Below are positions 1-9,459 of a stretch of DNA of 64,000 nt, piece by piece (within the stretch, counting starts at the first letter, position 1; every line of letters begins with the position of its first letter). Both the position numbers and the translations under genes were made by a program. Where the stretch lies: contig WHVD01000196.1 in the NCBI GenBank assembly GCA_015178975.1, positions 78,919-142,918 on the forward strand, read 5' to 3'. The stretch is from Hysterangium stoloniferum (taxonomy: Eukaryota; Basidiomycota; Agaricomycetes; Hysterangiales; Hysterangiaceae). The notes below the pieces were generated by a model that was not told where the DNA came from, searched no databases, and was given only the letters and a program-made list of their open reading frames with translations.

Positions 1-406
1 TAATCCTCGCTGACGAGGGTATTGAAATTACCGTACGCATTATCATCACTATCGTTATGTTTTCCGTATGTCTAAAATAATATTCACAGTCGGACAAAAT
101 TATTGCTCTTACATCCGCTGCCAACGTCGAAGTTGAGCCGATTTGGGCTTCCTTATTAGCGAAGGCTCTTCAAGGAAAGAACATCAAGGATCTCCTATCG
201 AATGTTGGCTCAGGTGGAGGTGCACCCGCAGTAGGCGCTGCTGCTCCCGCGGCAGGTGGTGCCCCAGCAGAAGCTGCTGAGGTCAAGGAGGAAAAGAAGG
301 TGGAAGAGAAAGAAGAATCTGACGATGATATGGTAAATAATTCACAAACACTGCCTGTTTAACTGTGCTAATGCAATAATTCTAGGGCTTCAGTCTCTTT
401 GATTGA
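1..406 (+). CDS. RPP1: 60S acidic ribosomal protein P1 (3' part)
   Basis: Ribosomal stalk protein of the large subunit that helps recruit GTPase elongation factors; it works as a P1/P2 heterodimer on P0. The start lies before the window. Visible exons are 1-32, 90-332 and 386-406, in frame across introns at 33-89 and 333-385. The exon 2 product has the P1 signature [13 protein letters not shown] followed by KDLLSNVG, an Ala/Gly/Pro hinge and an acidic Lys/Glu stretch. The last short exon supplies the end of the conserved tail, SDDDMGFSLFD. The wording VEP-W-A-LLAKAL favours P1 over P2. Nothing is broken in the visible part. A TRM9-like gene follows on the same strand. Confidence 0.93.
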
Positions 407-684
407 ACGTGTTGCACCGTCCTTTCTTCATGTAGCTCATTCCTCATCCTTCATCCATCCTACCGTATGGTACATATAGCCGCAACAAAATAAATCTTCA
501 TGCCCTCACTGTGATCATGTTAAAATGAACGTATAATATAGAACAAGGCCATGTGCACATGAAATATGTCACAGTAGACTATTCGTCACAATTTTTGTTC
601 CCATCTTTGAATACCATCACGCCTAGACCTGGCAAGTTGAAATCCTGGATGCGACCCTCATAGGTCCATATATTTTGCAAGAGG
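407..684. other. Intergenic, P1 3' UTR and TRM9-like promoter
   Basis: About 280 bases without an open frame. The AATAAA-like string 'acaaaataaat' near 485-495 is a candidate polyadenylation signal for the P1 gene. No other element seen. Confidence 0.5.
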
Positions 685-1675
685 ATGCCTGCGTTCAATG
701 TCGTACCAGCCGCTGTAGAACTAGACCCAGTTGCGCATGAAAACCTTCATGTCCATGCTATCTACGATCAAATTGCCTCGCACTTCTCTTCCACCCGCTA
801 CAAGGCTAGTATATACAGTGTACTCAAAGTACGATATTGCTTAAGGATATTCACAATTAGCCGTGGCCGATCATTGCTGAATTCTTGGATTCATTACCTC
901 CAGGCTCAATAGGCCTTGATTCAGGAACTGGAAACGGAAAGTATCTTCCCCTACCCTTGGATAGACCGAGTAGCATCTGGACGATCGGCCTTGATAGGAG
1001 TCATAAGCTTCTTGAAATTGCACAGAACGCTGGAGGAAAGAGGAGAGAAGTGGTTTGGGGCGATGCCCTAGGTTGCGGGTGGAGAGTTGGAGCGTTTGTC
1101 CGTCAATCTTGCCGAAAACGACCATTGAACGTCCTAATGCCCAAGGGATGTACAGGACTATGCTATCTCAATAGCCACTATACACCATATTGCAACCCCA
1201 ACCCGTAGACGACTAGCCATTGAGGTGTGTTGTTCGAACGTCCGTGTCTCCGATGTTCCTGATCAACGGCAAGACTCTTTTGCGATGCATTTCGCCCTCT
1301 CATGGGCGGGTCCTTGTCTATGTCTGGGCTATAGAGCAGGATGACCTTTCCAAACGTATTCTACCTTCAGGCGACCACGTTGACCCGATGCGGGGCCTGG
1401 ACGTCTTCGTGCCTTGGGTGCAGTCCAAACCAACCTCTGGGAAAGACGACGAGAATGAGAACCCTCACGTATACAATCGATACTACCATATGTTTGCCAG
1501 CGGTGAACTTGAAGCACTCACACGACAAGCGGCGGTGACATTGGGTTTAGAGATTAATCCCCGACCAAAGACATCAGAAGCTGACCCATCAAGGGCGCGA
1601 AAAGGCGTAGAAATAGTTCGATGTGGATGGGAAAGGTCTAACTGGTACATAGAACTGAAACGTTGGGAAATCTAA
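685..1675 (+). CDS. TRM9: TRM9-like tRNA wobble-uridine methyltransferase
   Basis: SAM-dependent methyltransferase predicted to finish mcm5U at the wobble position of tRNA (yeast Trm9 / human ALKBH8 family), acting with Trm112. Four exons fit: 685-804, 861-1097, 1156-1224 and 1274-1675, giving 275 aa. Evidence: HAIYDQIASHFSSTRYK then PWPIIAEFL across intron 1, a SAM motif I variant LDSGTGNGKYL, DYAISIATIHHIAT restored across intron 2, then LVYVWAIEQ and the C-terminal GWERSNWYIEL. Introns 2 and 3 are supported because only their removal restores the family frame. Intron 1 seems to use a GC donor (AAG|GCTAGT). Motif I has Thr where the family usually has Cys (GCGNGKY). The start is the first ATG and agrees with the family N-terminus. 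Confidence 0.88.
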
Positions 1676-1738
1676 TATTATTCCCATCCAAAACTGCTCC
1701 CTTCGCGCGCAATAATTTATAATTCTCGTAAGGAGGAT

Positions 1739-3072
1739 TTAACTTTTGTTAGTGATAGTAGAATAATACTCCTTGATGTAATCCACCAGCCTTTTTGTTT
1801 GTTCCTCTGTTACTGCGTTGTATAGGGAGACTCTGATCCCTGCAAACGGAATACATGTAAGGAGCGTGAACTCTTAATGAAGACCAATATCTTACCGCCT
1901 ACGGAACTGTATTTTTTGAATCAGGCGATAGCGATTTACTGAAGCTGAAAGTAAAATACTCACCGATGTCCTTTGAGCTGTCTGAATCCCCGCGCCTCCG
2001 CAACCTCCAAAAACTTCTGCTCCGTGCCTTCGCCTAAAATTTGAAAAGTGACATTCATCCAACTTCTACTGCCTGGTCGGGCCTTAATTTTGACGATACC
2101 CCTTTCCTCTCCTTCATTTAAAATCGCGTACAGCATTTCAGCCTTGCGCCTGTTGACCTCCTCCATGTGCTGCACACTGCCACCGTCTTGAATCCTTTCG
2201 AGTACCAGCGCGGCGACATACATCGGAAACATGGGAGGTGTATTATACAAACTTCCCGAGTCGGCGAGTGTTTTGTAAGCCAAGGTGCAAGGTACGGGGG
2301 ACGCGCCAAGTTTCGCGGCCGCATCTGTGTCGACGAGGAGGTCCTGCCGAACTATCAAAACGGTAAGACCCGCGGGTCCGATATTTTTCTGGGCACCCGC
2401 ATAAATGAGCGCATGGTCAGCTAATCGAGGAATGGGTCGGGACATGAACGAGGACGAATAGTCCGCCACCAGAGGTGTGAATCGATCCCGTAGGAGATGA
2501 TGGGGAAATGCCTGGGGGGAAGTGGGATCATGGGAAAATTGCACCCCATCAACCGTTTCATTTTCACAATAGTATATGAAAGCGGGATTGGGAGAAAACG
2601 CCCATTGTTCATGCGGGGGTATTCCATCAAAGGACTTACCGTCTCTCGAATGTACTCTGCCGTCGACGACGATGTTGACTTTTCCGCCACCAAGACGCTT
2701 AGCTTCCTCTACAGCCTTTTTGCTCCAGGAGCCGGTGACAACGTAGTCCATGACCCGTTCATCGTTTGAGGCGCCTGGGTTCAGCAGATGATGTCTAGCG
2801 AGAAGGTTCAGGACCACAGACGAAAATTGGCCAGATCCCCCCCCTTGAGTGAATAATATAGAATGTGTAGAAGGAATCGCGAGCTGTATGCGAATAAGTG
2901 ATTCGAGATGTTTAGTAAGTGCGCCGAATTCTTTTGAACGGTGGGAGAGCTCCGTTAGCCCAATGCCTGTCTGGTTATAGTTCAGGAGGCCTTTTGCGGC
3001 CTCCTCCAGTACAGAAGTGGGCAAAGCAGACGGACCAGCACCAAAATTTATGATGTCTGTACGTTCAGGCAT
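1739..3072 (-). CDS. SER1: Phosphoserine aminotransferase
   Basis: PLP enzyme converting 3-phosphohydroxypyruvate and glutamate to phosphoserine, second step of serine synthesis in the cytosol. About 406 aa. Exon 1 (3072-1964) carries INFGAGPSALP at the N-terminus, GGGSGQFSSV, and the PLP lysine in YAGAQKNIGPAG. It ends in LKGH. An 11-nt microexon (1906-1896) and a last exon (1839-1739) then complete the conserved GHRSVGGIRVSLYNAV and the C-terminus. The open frame continues upstream of 3072, but the first ATG that matches the family N-terminus (MPERTDIINFGAGP) is at 3072. Convergent with the TRM9-like gene, only 63 bp between stops. Intact. Confidence 0.93.
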
Positions 3073-3646
3073 GGATTTGAGGGAAATGGCGACCTTGGTT
3101 GGTACACGTCCAAGTGTCACAGAAAGCTACAAGGGACGCGGTCAGTCACAACGCATTTGAGACTATTTGAGACCTTTATCCAAAACCGTGCAATTTATCA
3201 GTCACAAACTAAGAGTGCTGATCAACGGTTTATTCATAATACGCTGTCTGATGACGGGTGACATATATGGCATGCAACACATAATCGTTTTGTCTGGGGA
3301 AGAAGGGGGAGTGGAGGAAAAAGTAGCTAGAAAACACAACAACACTGGGATCCGTAGGGTATGGCGAATGAAACAACAAAAAAGCATAGGATATCCGAAA
3401 GTCAAAGCATAGAGTATAGAAGATGGTAGGATATTGCAAGTAGAGGTTGTCGCGTATTAGAAGATGAGTACATTTCGAGTGGAATATCCTTGCAGAGAAG
3501 AGTAGTACGCTATGTTTCTAAAAATGAAGTCCAGAATAAATCACGTCGAAATTGATACAGTAGGGTGAGTCCCCAAGGAAGCTATGGGCGTAAATAAATC
3601 GTGCGGGGTCGAGTAGTCGGCCACCGTATATCGTGCAGGGAACATA
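3073..3646. other. Intergenic, phosphoserine aminotransferase promoter side
   Basis: AT-rich; only short overlapping frames without codon signature. Holds the upstream region of the aminotransferase gene and the 3' flank of the orphan gene that also reads leftward. No further feature seen. Confidence 0.4.
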
Positions 3647-4469
3647 TTACGCGTGATGCTCAGATTGTGATGGTAATGGTGAGTGTGATGAATATGGTGA
3701 GGATGATGGGGATGCAATGGTCCAAGGGTAGCCGTTGGCCCAAGCCGGAGATGGGGTTGTTATTAATGCTGTGCGGCGTGTGGGAGTCATTGGAAGGTCA
3801 GGCCGCTCAGGAGAATAGAGTTGGAGAGTAGAGACTGAAGGCGGGGTCCATCGACCGAGAGGAGAGCGATTATGAAGGGGAGCAGGGGAACCCTCGCGAG
3901 AGAAACCTGGCTTCTTACTTGGTGGGGAGCAGGGCCTTCGTGGTTTCGCCGACCGTCTGTTCTTGGGTAATCGACGAGAAATCGGGGAATAACGAATACA
4001 ATCGGAGCCACGAGTCATCGCCACGTCATGAGACGGGGACTGTGGACGGTTGGGTGGCGTCTTTGGGTCAACGTCCATTGGACAGGCAGAAACAAAGTCT
4101 GGAAGCTCTGAGCAACCTCTGAAGAGTGCGCGCTGACTCCTGCGTCGGCGAAGTCGGGATGATATATATGGGAAACGGCCCTCGACCAATTCCTCAGTGA
4201 TCTCAAAGGGACGCTTTTTAATGAACCCCTGCTGGGTCGATATTTCCTAAAGCAAAATGTCAACAACGCGTGAATAACGCGTCGAAACGCGTGAAATATA
4301 CCTCGTCTGATGAATATGGGTATAAAAAAGGAGATTGCGCTAAAGTTGATTGCATGACTGGACCTGGATTTGCAAGAAACTGGTCTGGTGAGAATGGAGA
4401 TGGCTGGAGAGTATGGGGGAACATTTCGTGATATGAATGCATGAGGGAAGGGAGAGAGGAAAAGGTCAT
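3647..4469 (-). CDS. Hypothetical Ser/Pro-rich protein
   Basis: No family recognised. Two exons fit: 4469-4302 and 4246-3647, joined in phase 0 across a 55-bp intron (GTATAT...TTTAG), giving 255 aa. The first exon is rich in Pro, Phe, Ser and Tyr. The second starts with a charged part (KKRPFEITEELVEGRFPYIS), then RLRRRRSQR, and continues as a long disordered Ser/Pro/Arg stretch with several SP/TP dipeptides, as in phosphorylation-prone nuclear or cytoskeletal regulators. The intron contains three ACGCGT boxes (see separate entry). Codon use and the clean splice support a real gene; function unknown. Confidence 0.55.
4266..4292. promoter_or_regulatory. Three ACGCGT (MCB-like) boxes in an intron
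   Basis: ACGCGT occurs at 4266-4271, 4277-4282 and 4287-4292, spaced 10-11 bp, close to one helical turn. ACGCGT is the Mbp1/Swi6 (MBF) binding core of G1/S genes in fungi. The triplet lies inside intron 1 of the Ser/Pro-rich orphan, about 180 bp downstream of its start. A regulatory role is inference. Confidence 0.4.
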
Positions 4470-5348
4470 GATTTTAATAGTCAGGATAGTACAGTGAGGG
4501 AGGCGGAAACGAATGGCCTGGGGTCGGATACCATAAGTGATTGATTTATAAACAATAAGATCAAAACATATAGGGGTTCTCCTAGTTCCTGGTTCCCGTG
4601 AGTTGCAGCGGAGTTTATGCCGCGTTGTCAGGCGGGTCCTGAATAATTATCGTGGGAAGATTGTCATGTTCGTGAGAAAATCACAAAAAAGGTAAATTTA
4701 ACCTCACCGCACCGCAAGGTCGGGGGTCTGCTCACCGTAACACGAGGCTACCACCTAGCACTCCCAGGATGGACGTACACATCCATCTGTGCATGGCACT
4801 CACAAACGACATGTTCGTCGCGTGTTTTTTTCAAACGTTTCACCTCAAACGCCATAGAACTAGACGGAGATGACTACGGCGCCCAAGCTGAGGTCCTTGC
4901 CCTTGTCGTTTAGCTAAGTTTTGCTCCGCGGTGCACATTCGGCAAATGCGGGACATAAATGCGCCTCTTCGGCGCAGCGACGGGCTACGCGACTGTCTAG
5001 TCAACTGCTCTGGAAAATCACAGACTTTTCTCATGGAACCCGACGTACTAACTTGGTTGCCAACAAATTGGTGCGACGTAATAAATTTTTAGTGAAACCA
5101 AGCCAATACGAAATCATTAAAATTTAGGTTACCTGGATGCTTTATCTAGCGTCTTTAACGATCATAGATCGCACCCTGAATGCCAGTTATTATAAACAGG
5201 TCGAGCGATCATCTAGCCATTTGGATACAAGAGCTCACCACCCATCGCTTGCCATAGCAGACCGTCTACGGCGGTGTCGGGTGAATTCCCGAAGTTTTTT
5301 CCCGGTCAGAGCCTGCGCTAAAGGCCTTCTTTTTGCATAAGTATACTA
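4470..5348. other. Intergenic without recognised gene
   Basis: Almost 0.9 kb with scattered short frames on both strands and none with a protein signature. It must hold the promoter of the leftward orphan at 4469. No RNA gene or repeat recognised before the foldback element. Confidence 0.4.
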
Positions 5349-5349
5349 T

Positions 5350-5454
5350 GAGAGTATTTGCAACTAATATATATTAGCTAAACTGAATTGTTCCTAATAT
5401 GAATATCAGGAACCAATTCAGTTTTGCTAATATATATTAGTTGCAAATACTCTC
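5350..5454. repeat. Foldback / MITE-like palindrome
   Basis: A near-perfect inverted repeat: left arm 5350-5395 and right arm 5408-5454 pair with one mismatch and one 1-nt indel around a 12-nt loop (5396-5407). The outer end reads GAGAGTATTTGCAACTAATA. No coding frame inside. The size (about 105 bp), AT-richness and long arms fit a miniature foldback transposon. A CTA-containing flank occurs on both sides but is too short to prove a target-site duplication. Confidence 0.7.
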
Positions 5455-5549
5455 TAGTAGCTTTACAACAAAACAAAATCCGCTTATATTAGCTCCAATA
5501 TATCCGAGATGCTCAAATCAGTACAAACGGTAAAGAACAATAGGTGTGC

Positions 5550-5921
5550 TCACATAGTTCTCGTCATACTGGTCAAGTCACAAGTCACATCTGTAACTTT
5601 GTACGACGTGTATAATAGAGCACAAGGGATTGGTGAATACTCATTAACGAGATAATCTAAAACGAGCGAAATCAGTCGAGAAGGTACATGGGCCCGATGA
5701 GCGGTCGATGGGTCCATTGTTCGACGTATACTAGTTGCACAAAAGTACGTTGCAAGAGAGAGAACAATAATGAAGCCTAGGAAAATGCCAAGGAAAGGCT
5801 CCAAGCGCGACGCAAAATGCACGCAGCTTGGATACCATGGTCGTAAGACTTCTTCAAGTATAATAATGAACGGTCGCAGCATATATAAAAATAAAGCAAA
5901 GTAGGAACCCCAGAAAGACAT
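5550..5921 (-). CDS. Small hypothetical membrane protein
   Basis: Single open frame of 123 aa from an ATG at 5921. Two hydrophobic segments are visible: about residues 7-24 (YFALFLYMLRPFIIILEE) and 44-64 (FLGIFLGFIIVLSLATYF), followed by SIRRTMDPS and a less hydrophobic tail. No family recognised. The tail after about residue 75 could be read-through past an unspliced intron, so the C-terminus is uncertain. It is divergent from the septin gene, sharing about 260 bp of upstream DNA. Confidence 0.4.
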   Translation of the reverse strand: MSFWGSYFALFLYMLRPFIIILEEVLRPWYPSCVHFASRLEPFLGIFLGFIIVLSLATYFCATSIRRTMDPSTAHRAHVPSRLISLVLDYLVNEYSPIPCALLYTSYKVTDVTCDLTSMTRTM

Positions 5922-6181
5922 ACCCAGTTACCGTGCCCGTGTCGCGTTGTTCACTTGAGAAGATGAGTTCCAAGACTAGCCGGTGGTCGATACAATATGG
6001 TAATTTGAACAGTCTGAAGTTAGAGCAGTAATTACGGGCAGTAGTGACCCATATACCTCTGACTGAGCTCTACGTTCAGAACCTTGTGGAAAGAGGGCGA
6101 CTGGTCACGTGAGTAAACGCCTCCACGATTGACGAATCATAGCACTTCACGAATTTCTTCTGAAAACACACACGGACACTC
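5922..6181. promoter_or_regulatory. Shared divergent promoter region
   Basis: The 260 bp between the leftward membrane orphan and the rightward septin gene. Contains GGTCACGTGAG near 6103-6113 (E-box core CACGTG). Function inferred only from position. Confidence 0.35.
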
Positions 6182-7529
6182 ATGGCCACCACTACTGTCG
6201 AAGAAATCCAAGCTTCATCGTACGTCGGTTTTGACTCAATCACTCGTCAGATTGAGCACAAACTTTTGAAGCGTGGTTTCCAATTCAATGTCATCGTTGT
6301 TGGTGAGCTCAGCGGGCGAAATCCTTTATCCTCCTCCTGGAACTGAGGCCATCGGGATAATGCGAAAATTTCAGGTCAAACTGGACTTGGAAAGTCAACC
6401 TTGATTAACACTATCTTTGCCTCACATTTGATTGATTCAAAGGGGCGCTTCCACAGTGAAGAACCTGTGAGGCAAACCACGGAGATACAGGCCGTCTCTC
6501 ACAGTACGTCCTCGTATTCGCAGTAGCAGGGTAGGTTCCCCTGATCCTTTCCTAGTTATTGTCGAGAATGGTGTTCGCCTTAGACTTAATATTGTTGATA
6601 CTCCCGGATATGGTGACCAGATAAACAATGAAAACTGGTTAGTTCACATTATCTCCCTTCATTCCTGACGGCTAATGTTTCATAGTTGGGATTCCATTAT
6701 CCGATACATCAAGGTAGTTTTATAAATCTTCTCACATTGTGGCCTTTGCTGAGTCCGTTCAAGGATCAACACAGTGCCTATCTTAGAAAGGAACTCACCG
6801 CTATGCGTGACCGATATATTCAAGATTCCCGAATCCATTGTTGCCTCTTTTTCATCAACCCAACGGGTCACTCCTTGCGCCCAATTGACGTCATCGTACT
6901 GAAGAAACTTAGCGAAGTCGTCAACGTCGTGCCTGTGATAGCCAAGGCTGACTCGTTGACCCTCGAGGAGCGGGAAAGATTCAAGCAAAAGGCAAGTACT
7001 AGTTCTCGTCCACTTCAATGTGCCTTTTTACACGTGAGTATCAGATTCGAGATGAGCTGGCATACCACAATATCGGTCTCTACCCATTCGATACCGATGA
7101 AGATGACCCTGAGGAAGTCACACTTAACCAACAAATCCGGGTAAGTCTCACTGTCTATCATGGCATTCGTCTACTTACTTGGTATTTTCAGAACATGATC
7201 CCATTTGCTGTCGTGGGATCTGAGTACAACGTGATCATAGATGGCAAGTCCGTTCGCGGAAGAAAAAACCGCTGGGGCGTTATCAACGTCGAAGATGAAA
7301 GCCATTGCGAATTCGTCTATCTGAGAAACTTCTTAACTAGGTGCGATACATATATTATCAGTGATATTAGCCAAATCTCAATATCTAACTCGTACTCAGG
7401 ACTCATCTCCAAGATCTCATTGAAACTACTGCTCAGATTCACTACGAAGCCTTCCGTTCAAGACAGCTCTTGGCTTTGAAAGAGGCATCGACTGCGAGAC
7501 CGCCAGCCGGTGCAGCGGACCGATACTAA
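6182..7529 (+). CDS. CDC10: Septin, CDC10 type (copy A)
   Basis: Filament-forming GTPase of the septin collar/ring used in septation and cell shape. Eight exons (6182-6302, 6375-6503, 6556-6637, 6686-6713, 6764-6991, 7045-7140, 7192-7340, 7400-7529) join in frame to 320 aa, the usual CDC10 length. Residues 10-40 hold the septin polybasic/N-terminal region (SYVGFDSITRQIEHKLLKRG). GTPase motifs are GQTGLGKS (G1), DTPGYGD (G3) and AKAD (G4). The C-terminus is short without a coiled coil, typical of CDC10. The intron after exon 5 uses a GC donor (AAG|GCAAGT). A second CDC10-type gene with the same intron positions lies at 25.4-26.7 kb on the other strand. Confidence 0.93.
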
Positions 7530-7944
7530 CCCGTCCTAGCTCATCAGCAGAGAGGATGTACATACATCCATATTTCCGCGAGCCAAACAGGACTATTCCA
7601 AAATTTGACGCGCAGCCCCCCCCAGTTGCCTGAGTCCAGGTAACCAACCGTTGCCATATATGATATAGTTTCTATATTCTTTTTATACCCAACATTCCTT
7701 ATCCTTGTTGTTGCTTGCTTCTCATTCTCCCTCTCCCTTTTATTTTGGATTAGATATACGTAGCATCTCAAATTGGTTATATTGCTACACTTTACCATCA
7801 ACTGTCAGTTGTATAAGATCCGGGGCGGTGTTGGGTTTACATATACTCTTTGCCTACACCCTACAATTGGCATTACTCGTGCCCATAAATTTTTTTGAAG
7901 TATGATTATCGTTACCAGGTTCTACTATCGTTAGCTATGAAATT
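7530..7944. other. Intergenic, septin A 3' flank
   Basis: T-rich, AT-rich sequence after the septin stop, including a run of CTTTTATTTTGG-like pyrimidine tracts. No gene or RNA recognised before the 89-bp tandem repeat. Confidence 0.4.
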
Positions 7945-8122
7945 GAGGGACCAGTCAAAAACCGAATGGAAACGTACATCATGAACTACATATATCAAGT
8001 GTCTATAACAGCCAACGAAGGATCCGAAGCCGCGAGGGACCAGTCAAAAACCGAATGGAAACGTACATCATGAACTACATATATCGACTGTCTATAACAG
8101 CCAACGAAGGATCCGAAGCCGC
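7945..8122. repeat. 89-bp tandem duplication
   Basis: Two head-to-tail copies, 7945-8033 and 8034-8122, identical except for two positions (ATATCAAGTGTC versus ATATCGACTGTC). The second copy contains the last 48 bases and stop codon of the leftward orphan gene at 8075-8686. The first is therefore a duplicate of its 3' end plus 3' UTR. The near identity suggests a recent event. Confidence 0.9.
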
Positions 8123-8686
8123 ATTGGCCAATCTCTCGTATCTCCCCTCACCAATGCTTGATATCAAGACATTTTTGTTTTCATAGATCCAGTCTTTCGG
8201 AGGTATGCCACGCTGCATCGACCATCCATCGTTCCTCTCCACAAACAAAAACATTCCTGGGATCAGACATTGAAGTAGATAGATTATATCGAGGAATGTA
8301 TTCGACCCCGGAATCCCAACAGGGTCAAGGCCATCCCAGACACCGCCATGAAATGCATCTCGCCATTGCTGTCGTCTTTCGGGAGAGAAAAACGACGAAG
8401 CGTCGAGAGGGAGTTCAATTCTGCCGGTGGGAATAGGGAGCGATTGCATTCCTCTTGCTCGCTGTGCCTGAGGGTCAAACGCCACTGCGAACAGCATGCG
8501 GTCGTCGGATGGATTGGTGTGATTGAACCCGTAAAAGTCGACGAGGCGATCTTGCAGTGTGAGAAAATGGGTCTGACACCAGGCATAAGGTTCTGTGAGC
8601 TGTTTGGGAGCCCACAGTTCGAAGCCCATTCTCTCACACCATTTCTTGATGCGATAGATATTGGAAGAGAATTCAATGTGAAACAT
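8075..8686 (-). CDS. Hypothetical protein, single exon
   Basis: Uninterrupted 203-aa frame from an ATG at 8686. No family recognised. Composition is that of a folded globular protein: aromatic-rich (YAWCQTHFLTLQDRLVDFYG), a Gly/Trp stretch (FHGGVWDGLDPVG), a hydrophobic segment (FLDIIYLLQCLIPGMFLFVE) too broken for a sure membrane helix, and a basic/aromatic end. No signal peptide. The 3' end lies in the 89-bp tandem duplication, so the C-terminal residues have changed or can change with that repeat. Likely a real basidiomycete orphan. Confidence 0.5.
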   Translation of the reverse strand: MFHIEFSSNIYRIKKWCERMGFELWAPKQLTEPYAWCQTHFLTLQDRLVDFYGFNHTNPSDDRMLFAVAFDPQAQRARGMQSLPIPTGRIELPLDASSFFSPERRQQWRDAFHGGVWDGLDPVGIPGSNTFLDIIYLLQCLIPGMFLFVERNDGWSMQRGIPPKDWIYENKNVLISSIGEGRYERLANAASDPSLAVIDSRYM

Positions 8687-9298
8687 GGTGTATATTTAAC
8701 TGTATAACATTGGTTAGTCCTGACTGCACAAGCAATGAGATAAGTGCCATGCATATATACTATGATTATAAGTGACAGTTGTGTCGTAAGAAGAGGAAGA
8801 TGGGGGACAGCAGTTTCTGAGAATATGAGTCACGATGCGTGCAATGTAGAGTCAAGCCGGGTTGACTGGGAAGAACGTTGGATACCACATATATGTGGGC
8901 CCTGCCTCCAGCAGACATAGGATTACGTACATATCCTGTACAGAGCCCCTAATTTACAGCCCCCAGAATTGCAAGACGTTTCAAAAAACTCAGCGTAGAA
9001 GTTCTCACTTGTCATGAGGCTCGCTTAAACTTAGATAAGTACAGCTGTCTTCAGTGCTCGTATGGACAAACAACACAGCCATGAAGTTAAGTAGCTTAGA
9101 AGCAGAGCTTGATTGGCCCAGTGTAAAACTATGATTGGCTTGTAATGCTAGACTGGCATTTGCAACTTGTCAAGCAACGGAGTTTGGTTAAGCAGACATA
9201 TTAATGCATCAGAATTTCGTGAGATAACCCGCATATGTATGAGATCGCAAATTAAGGTGAAGTAGCCAGGCCAGAATTGCGCTATTCAGAAGGGCTTT
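8687..9298. other. Intergenic without recognised gene
   Basis: About 0.6 kb of AT-rich sequence with no supported frame. It holds the promoter of the leftward orphan at 8686. Confidence 0.4.
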
Positions 9299-9420
9299 AG
9301 GACCCAGGATCTGTGATCACCACAATGGGGTTACGTAAGTTTCCCAGGAAGTTCAGAAGTAGGACCCAGGAGCCATCGGTGATCACCACAAAAGGGGTTA
9401 CGTAAGTTTCCCAGGAAATT
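9299..9420. promoter_or_regulatory. Direct repeat with two TTACGTAA boxes before GrpE
   Basis: A roughly 55-60 bp unit is present twice in tandem (9299-9350 and 9361-9418), sharing AGGACCCAGGA, GTGATCACCACAA and GGGGTTACGTAAGTTTCCCA. Each unit holds the perfect palindrome TTACGTAA (9331-9338 and 9398-9405), a classic bZIP (Yap1/AP-1-like) recognition sequence. The second copy ends 40 bp before the GrpE start codon. Stress control of a mitochondrial chaperone cofactor is plausible but inferred. Confidence 0.6.
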
Positions 9421-9459
9421 TCGTTCTTGTGACTTTTTCCCGTCGGTCACCCGAGCCTC

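Noticed and set aside
3123-3440. Overlapping frames on both strands in the aminotransferase upstream region
   Set aside because: Short, AT-driven, no motif, mutually overlapping.
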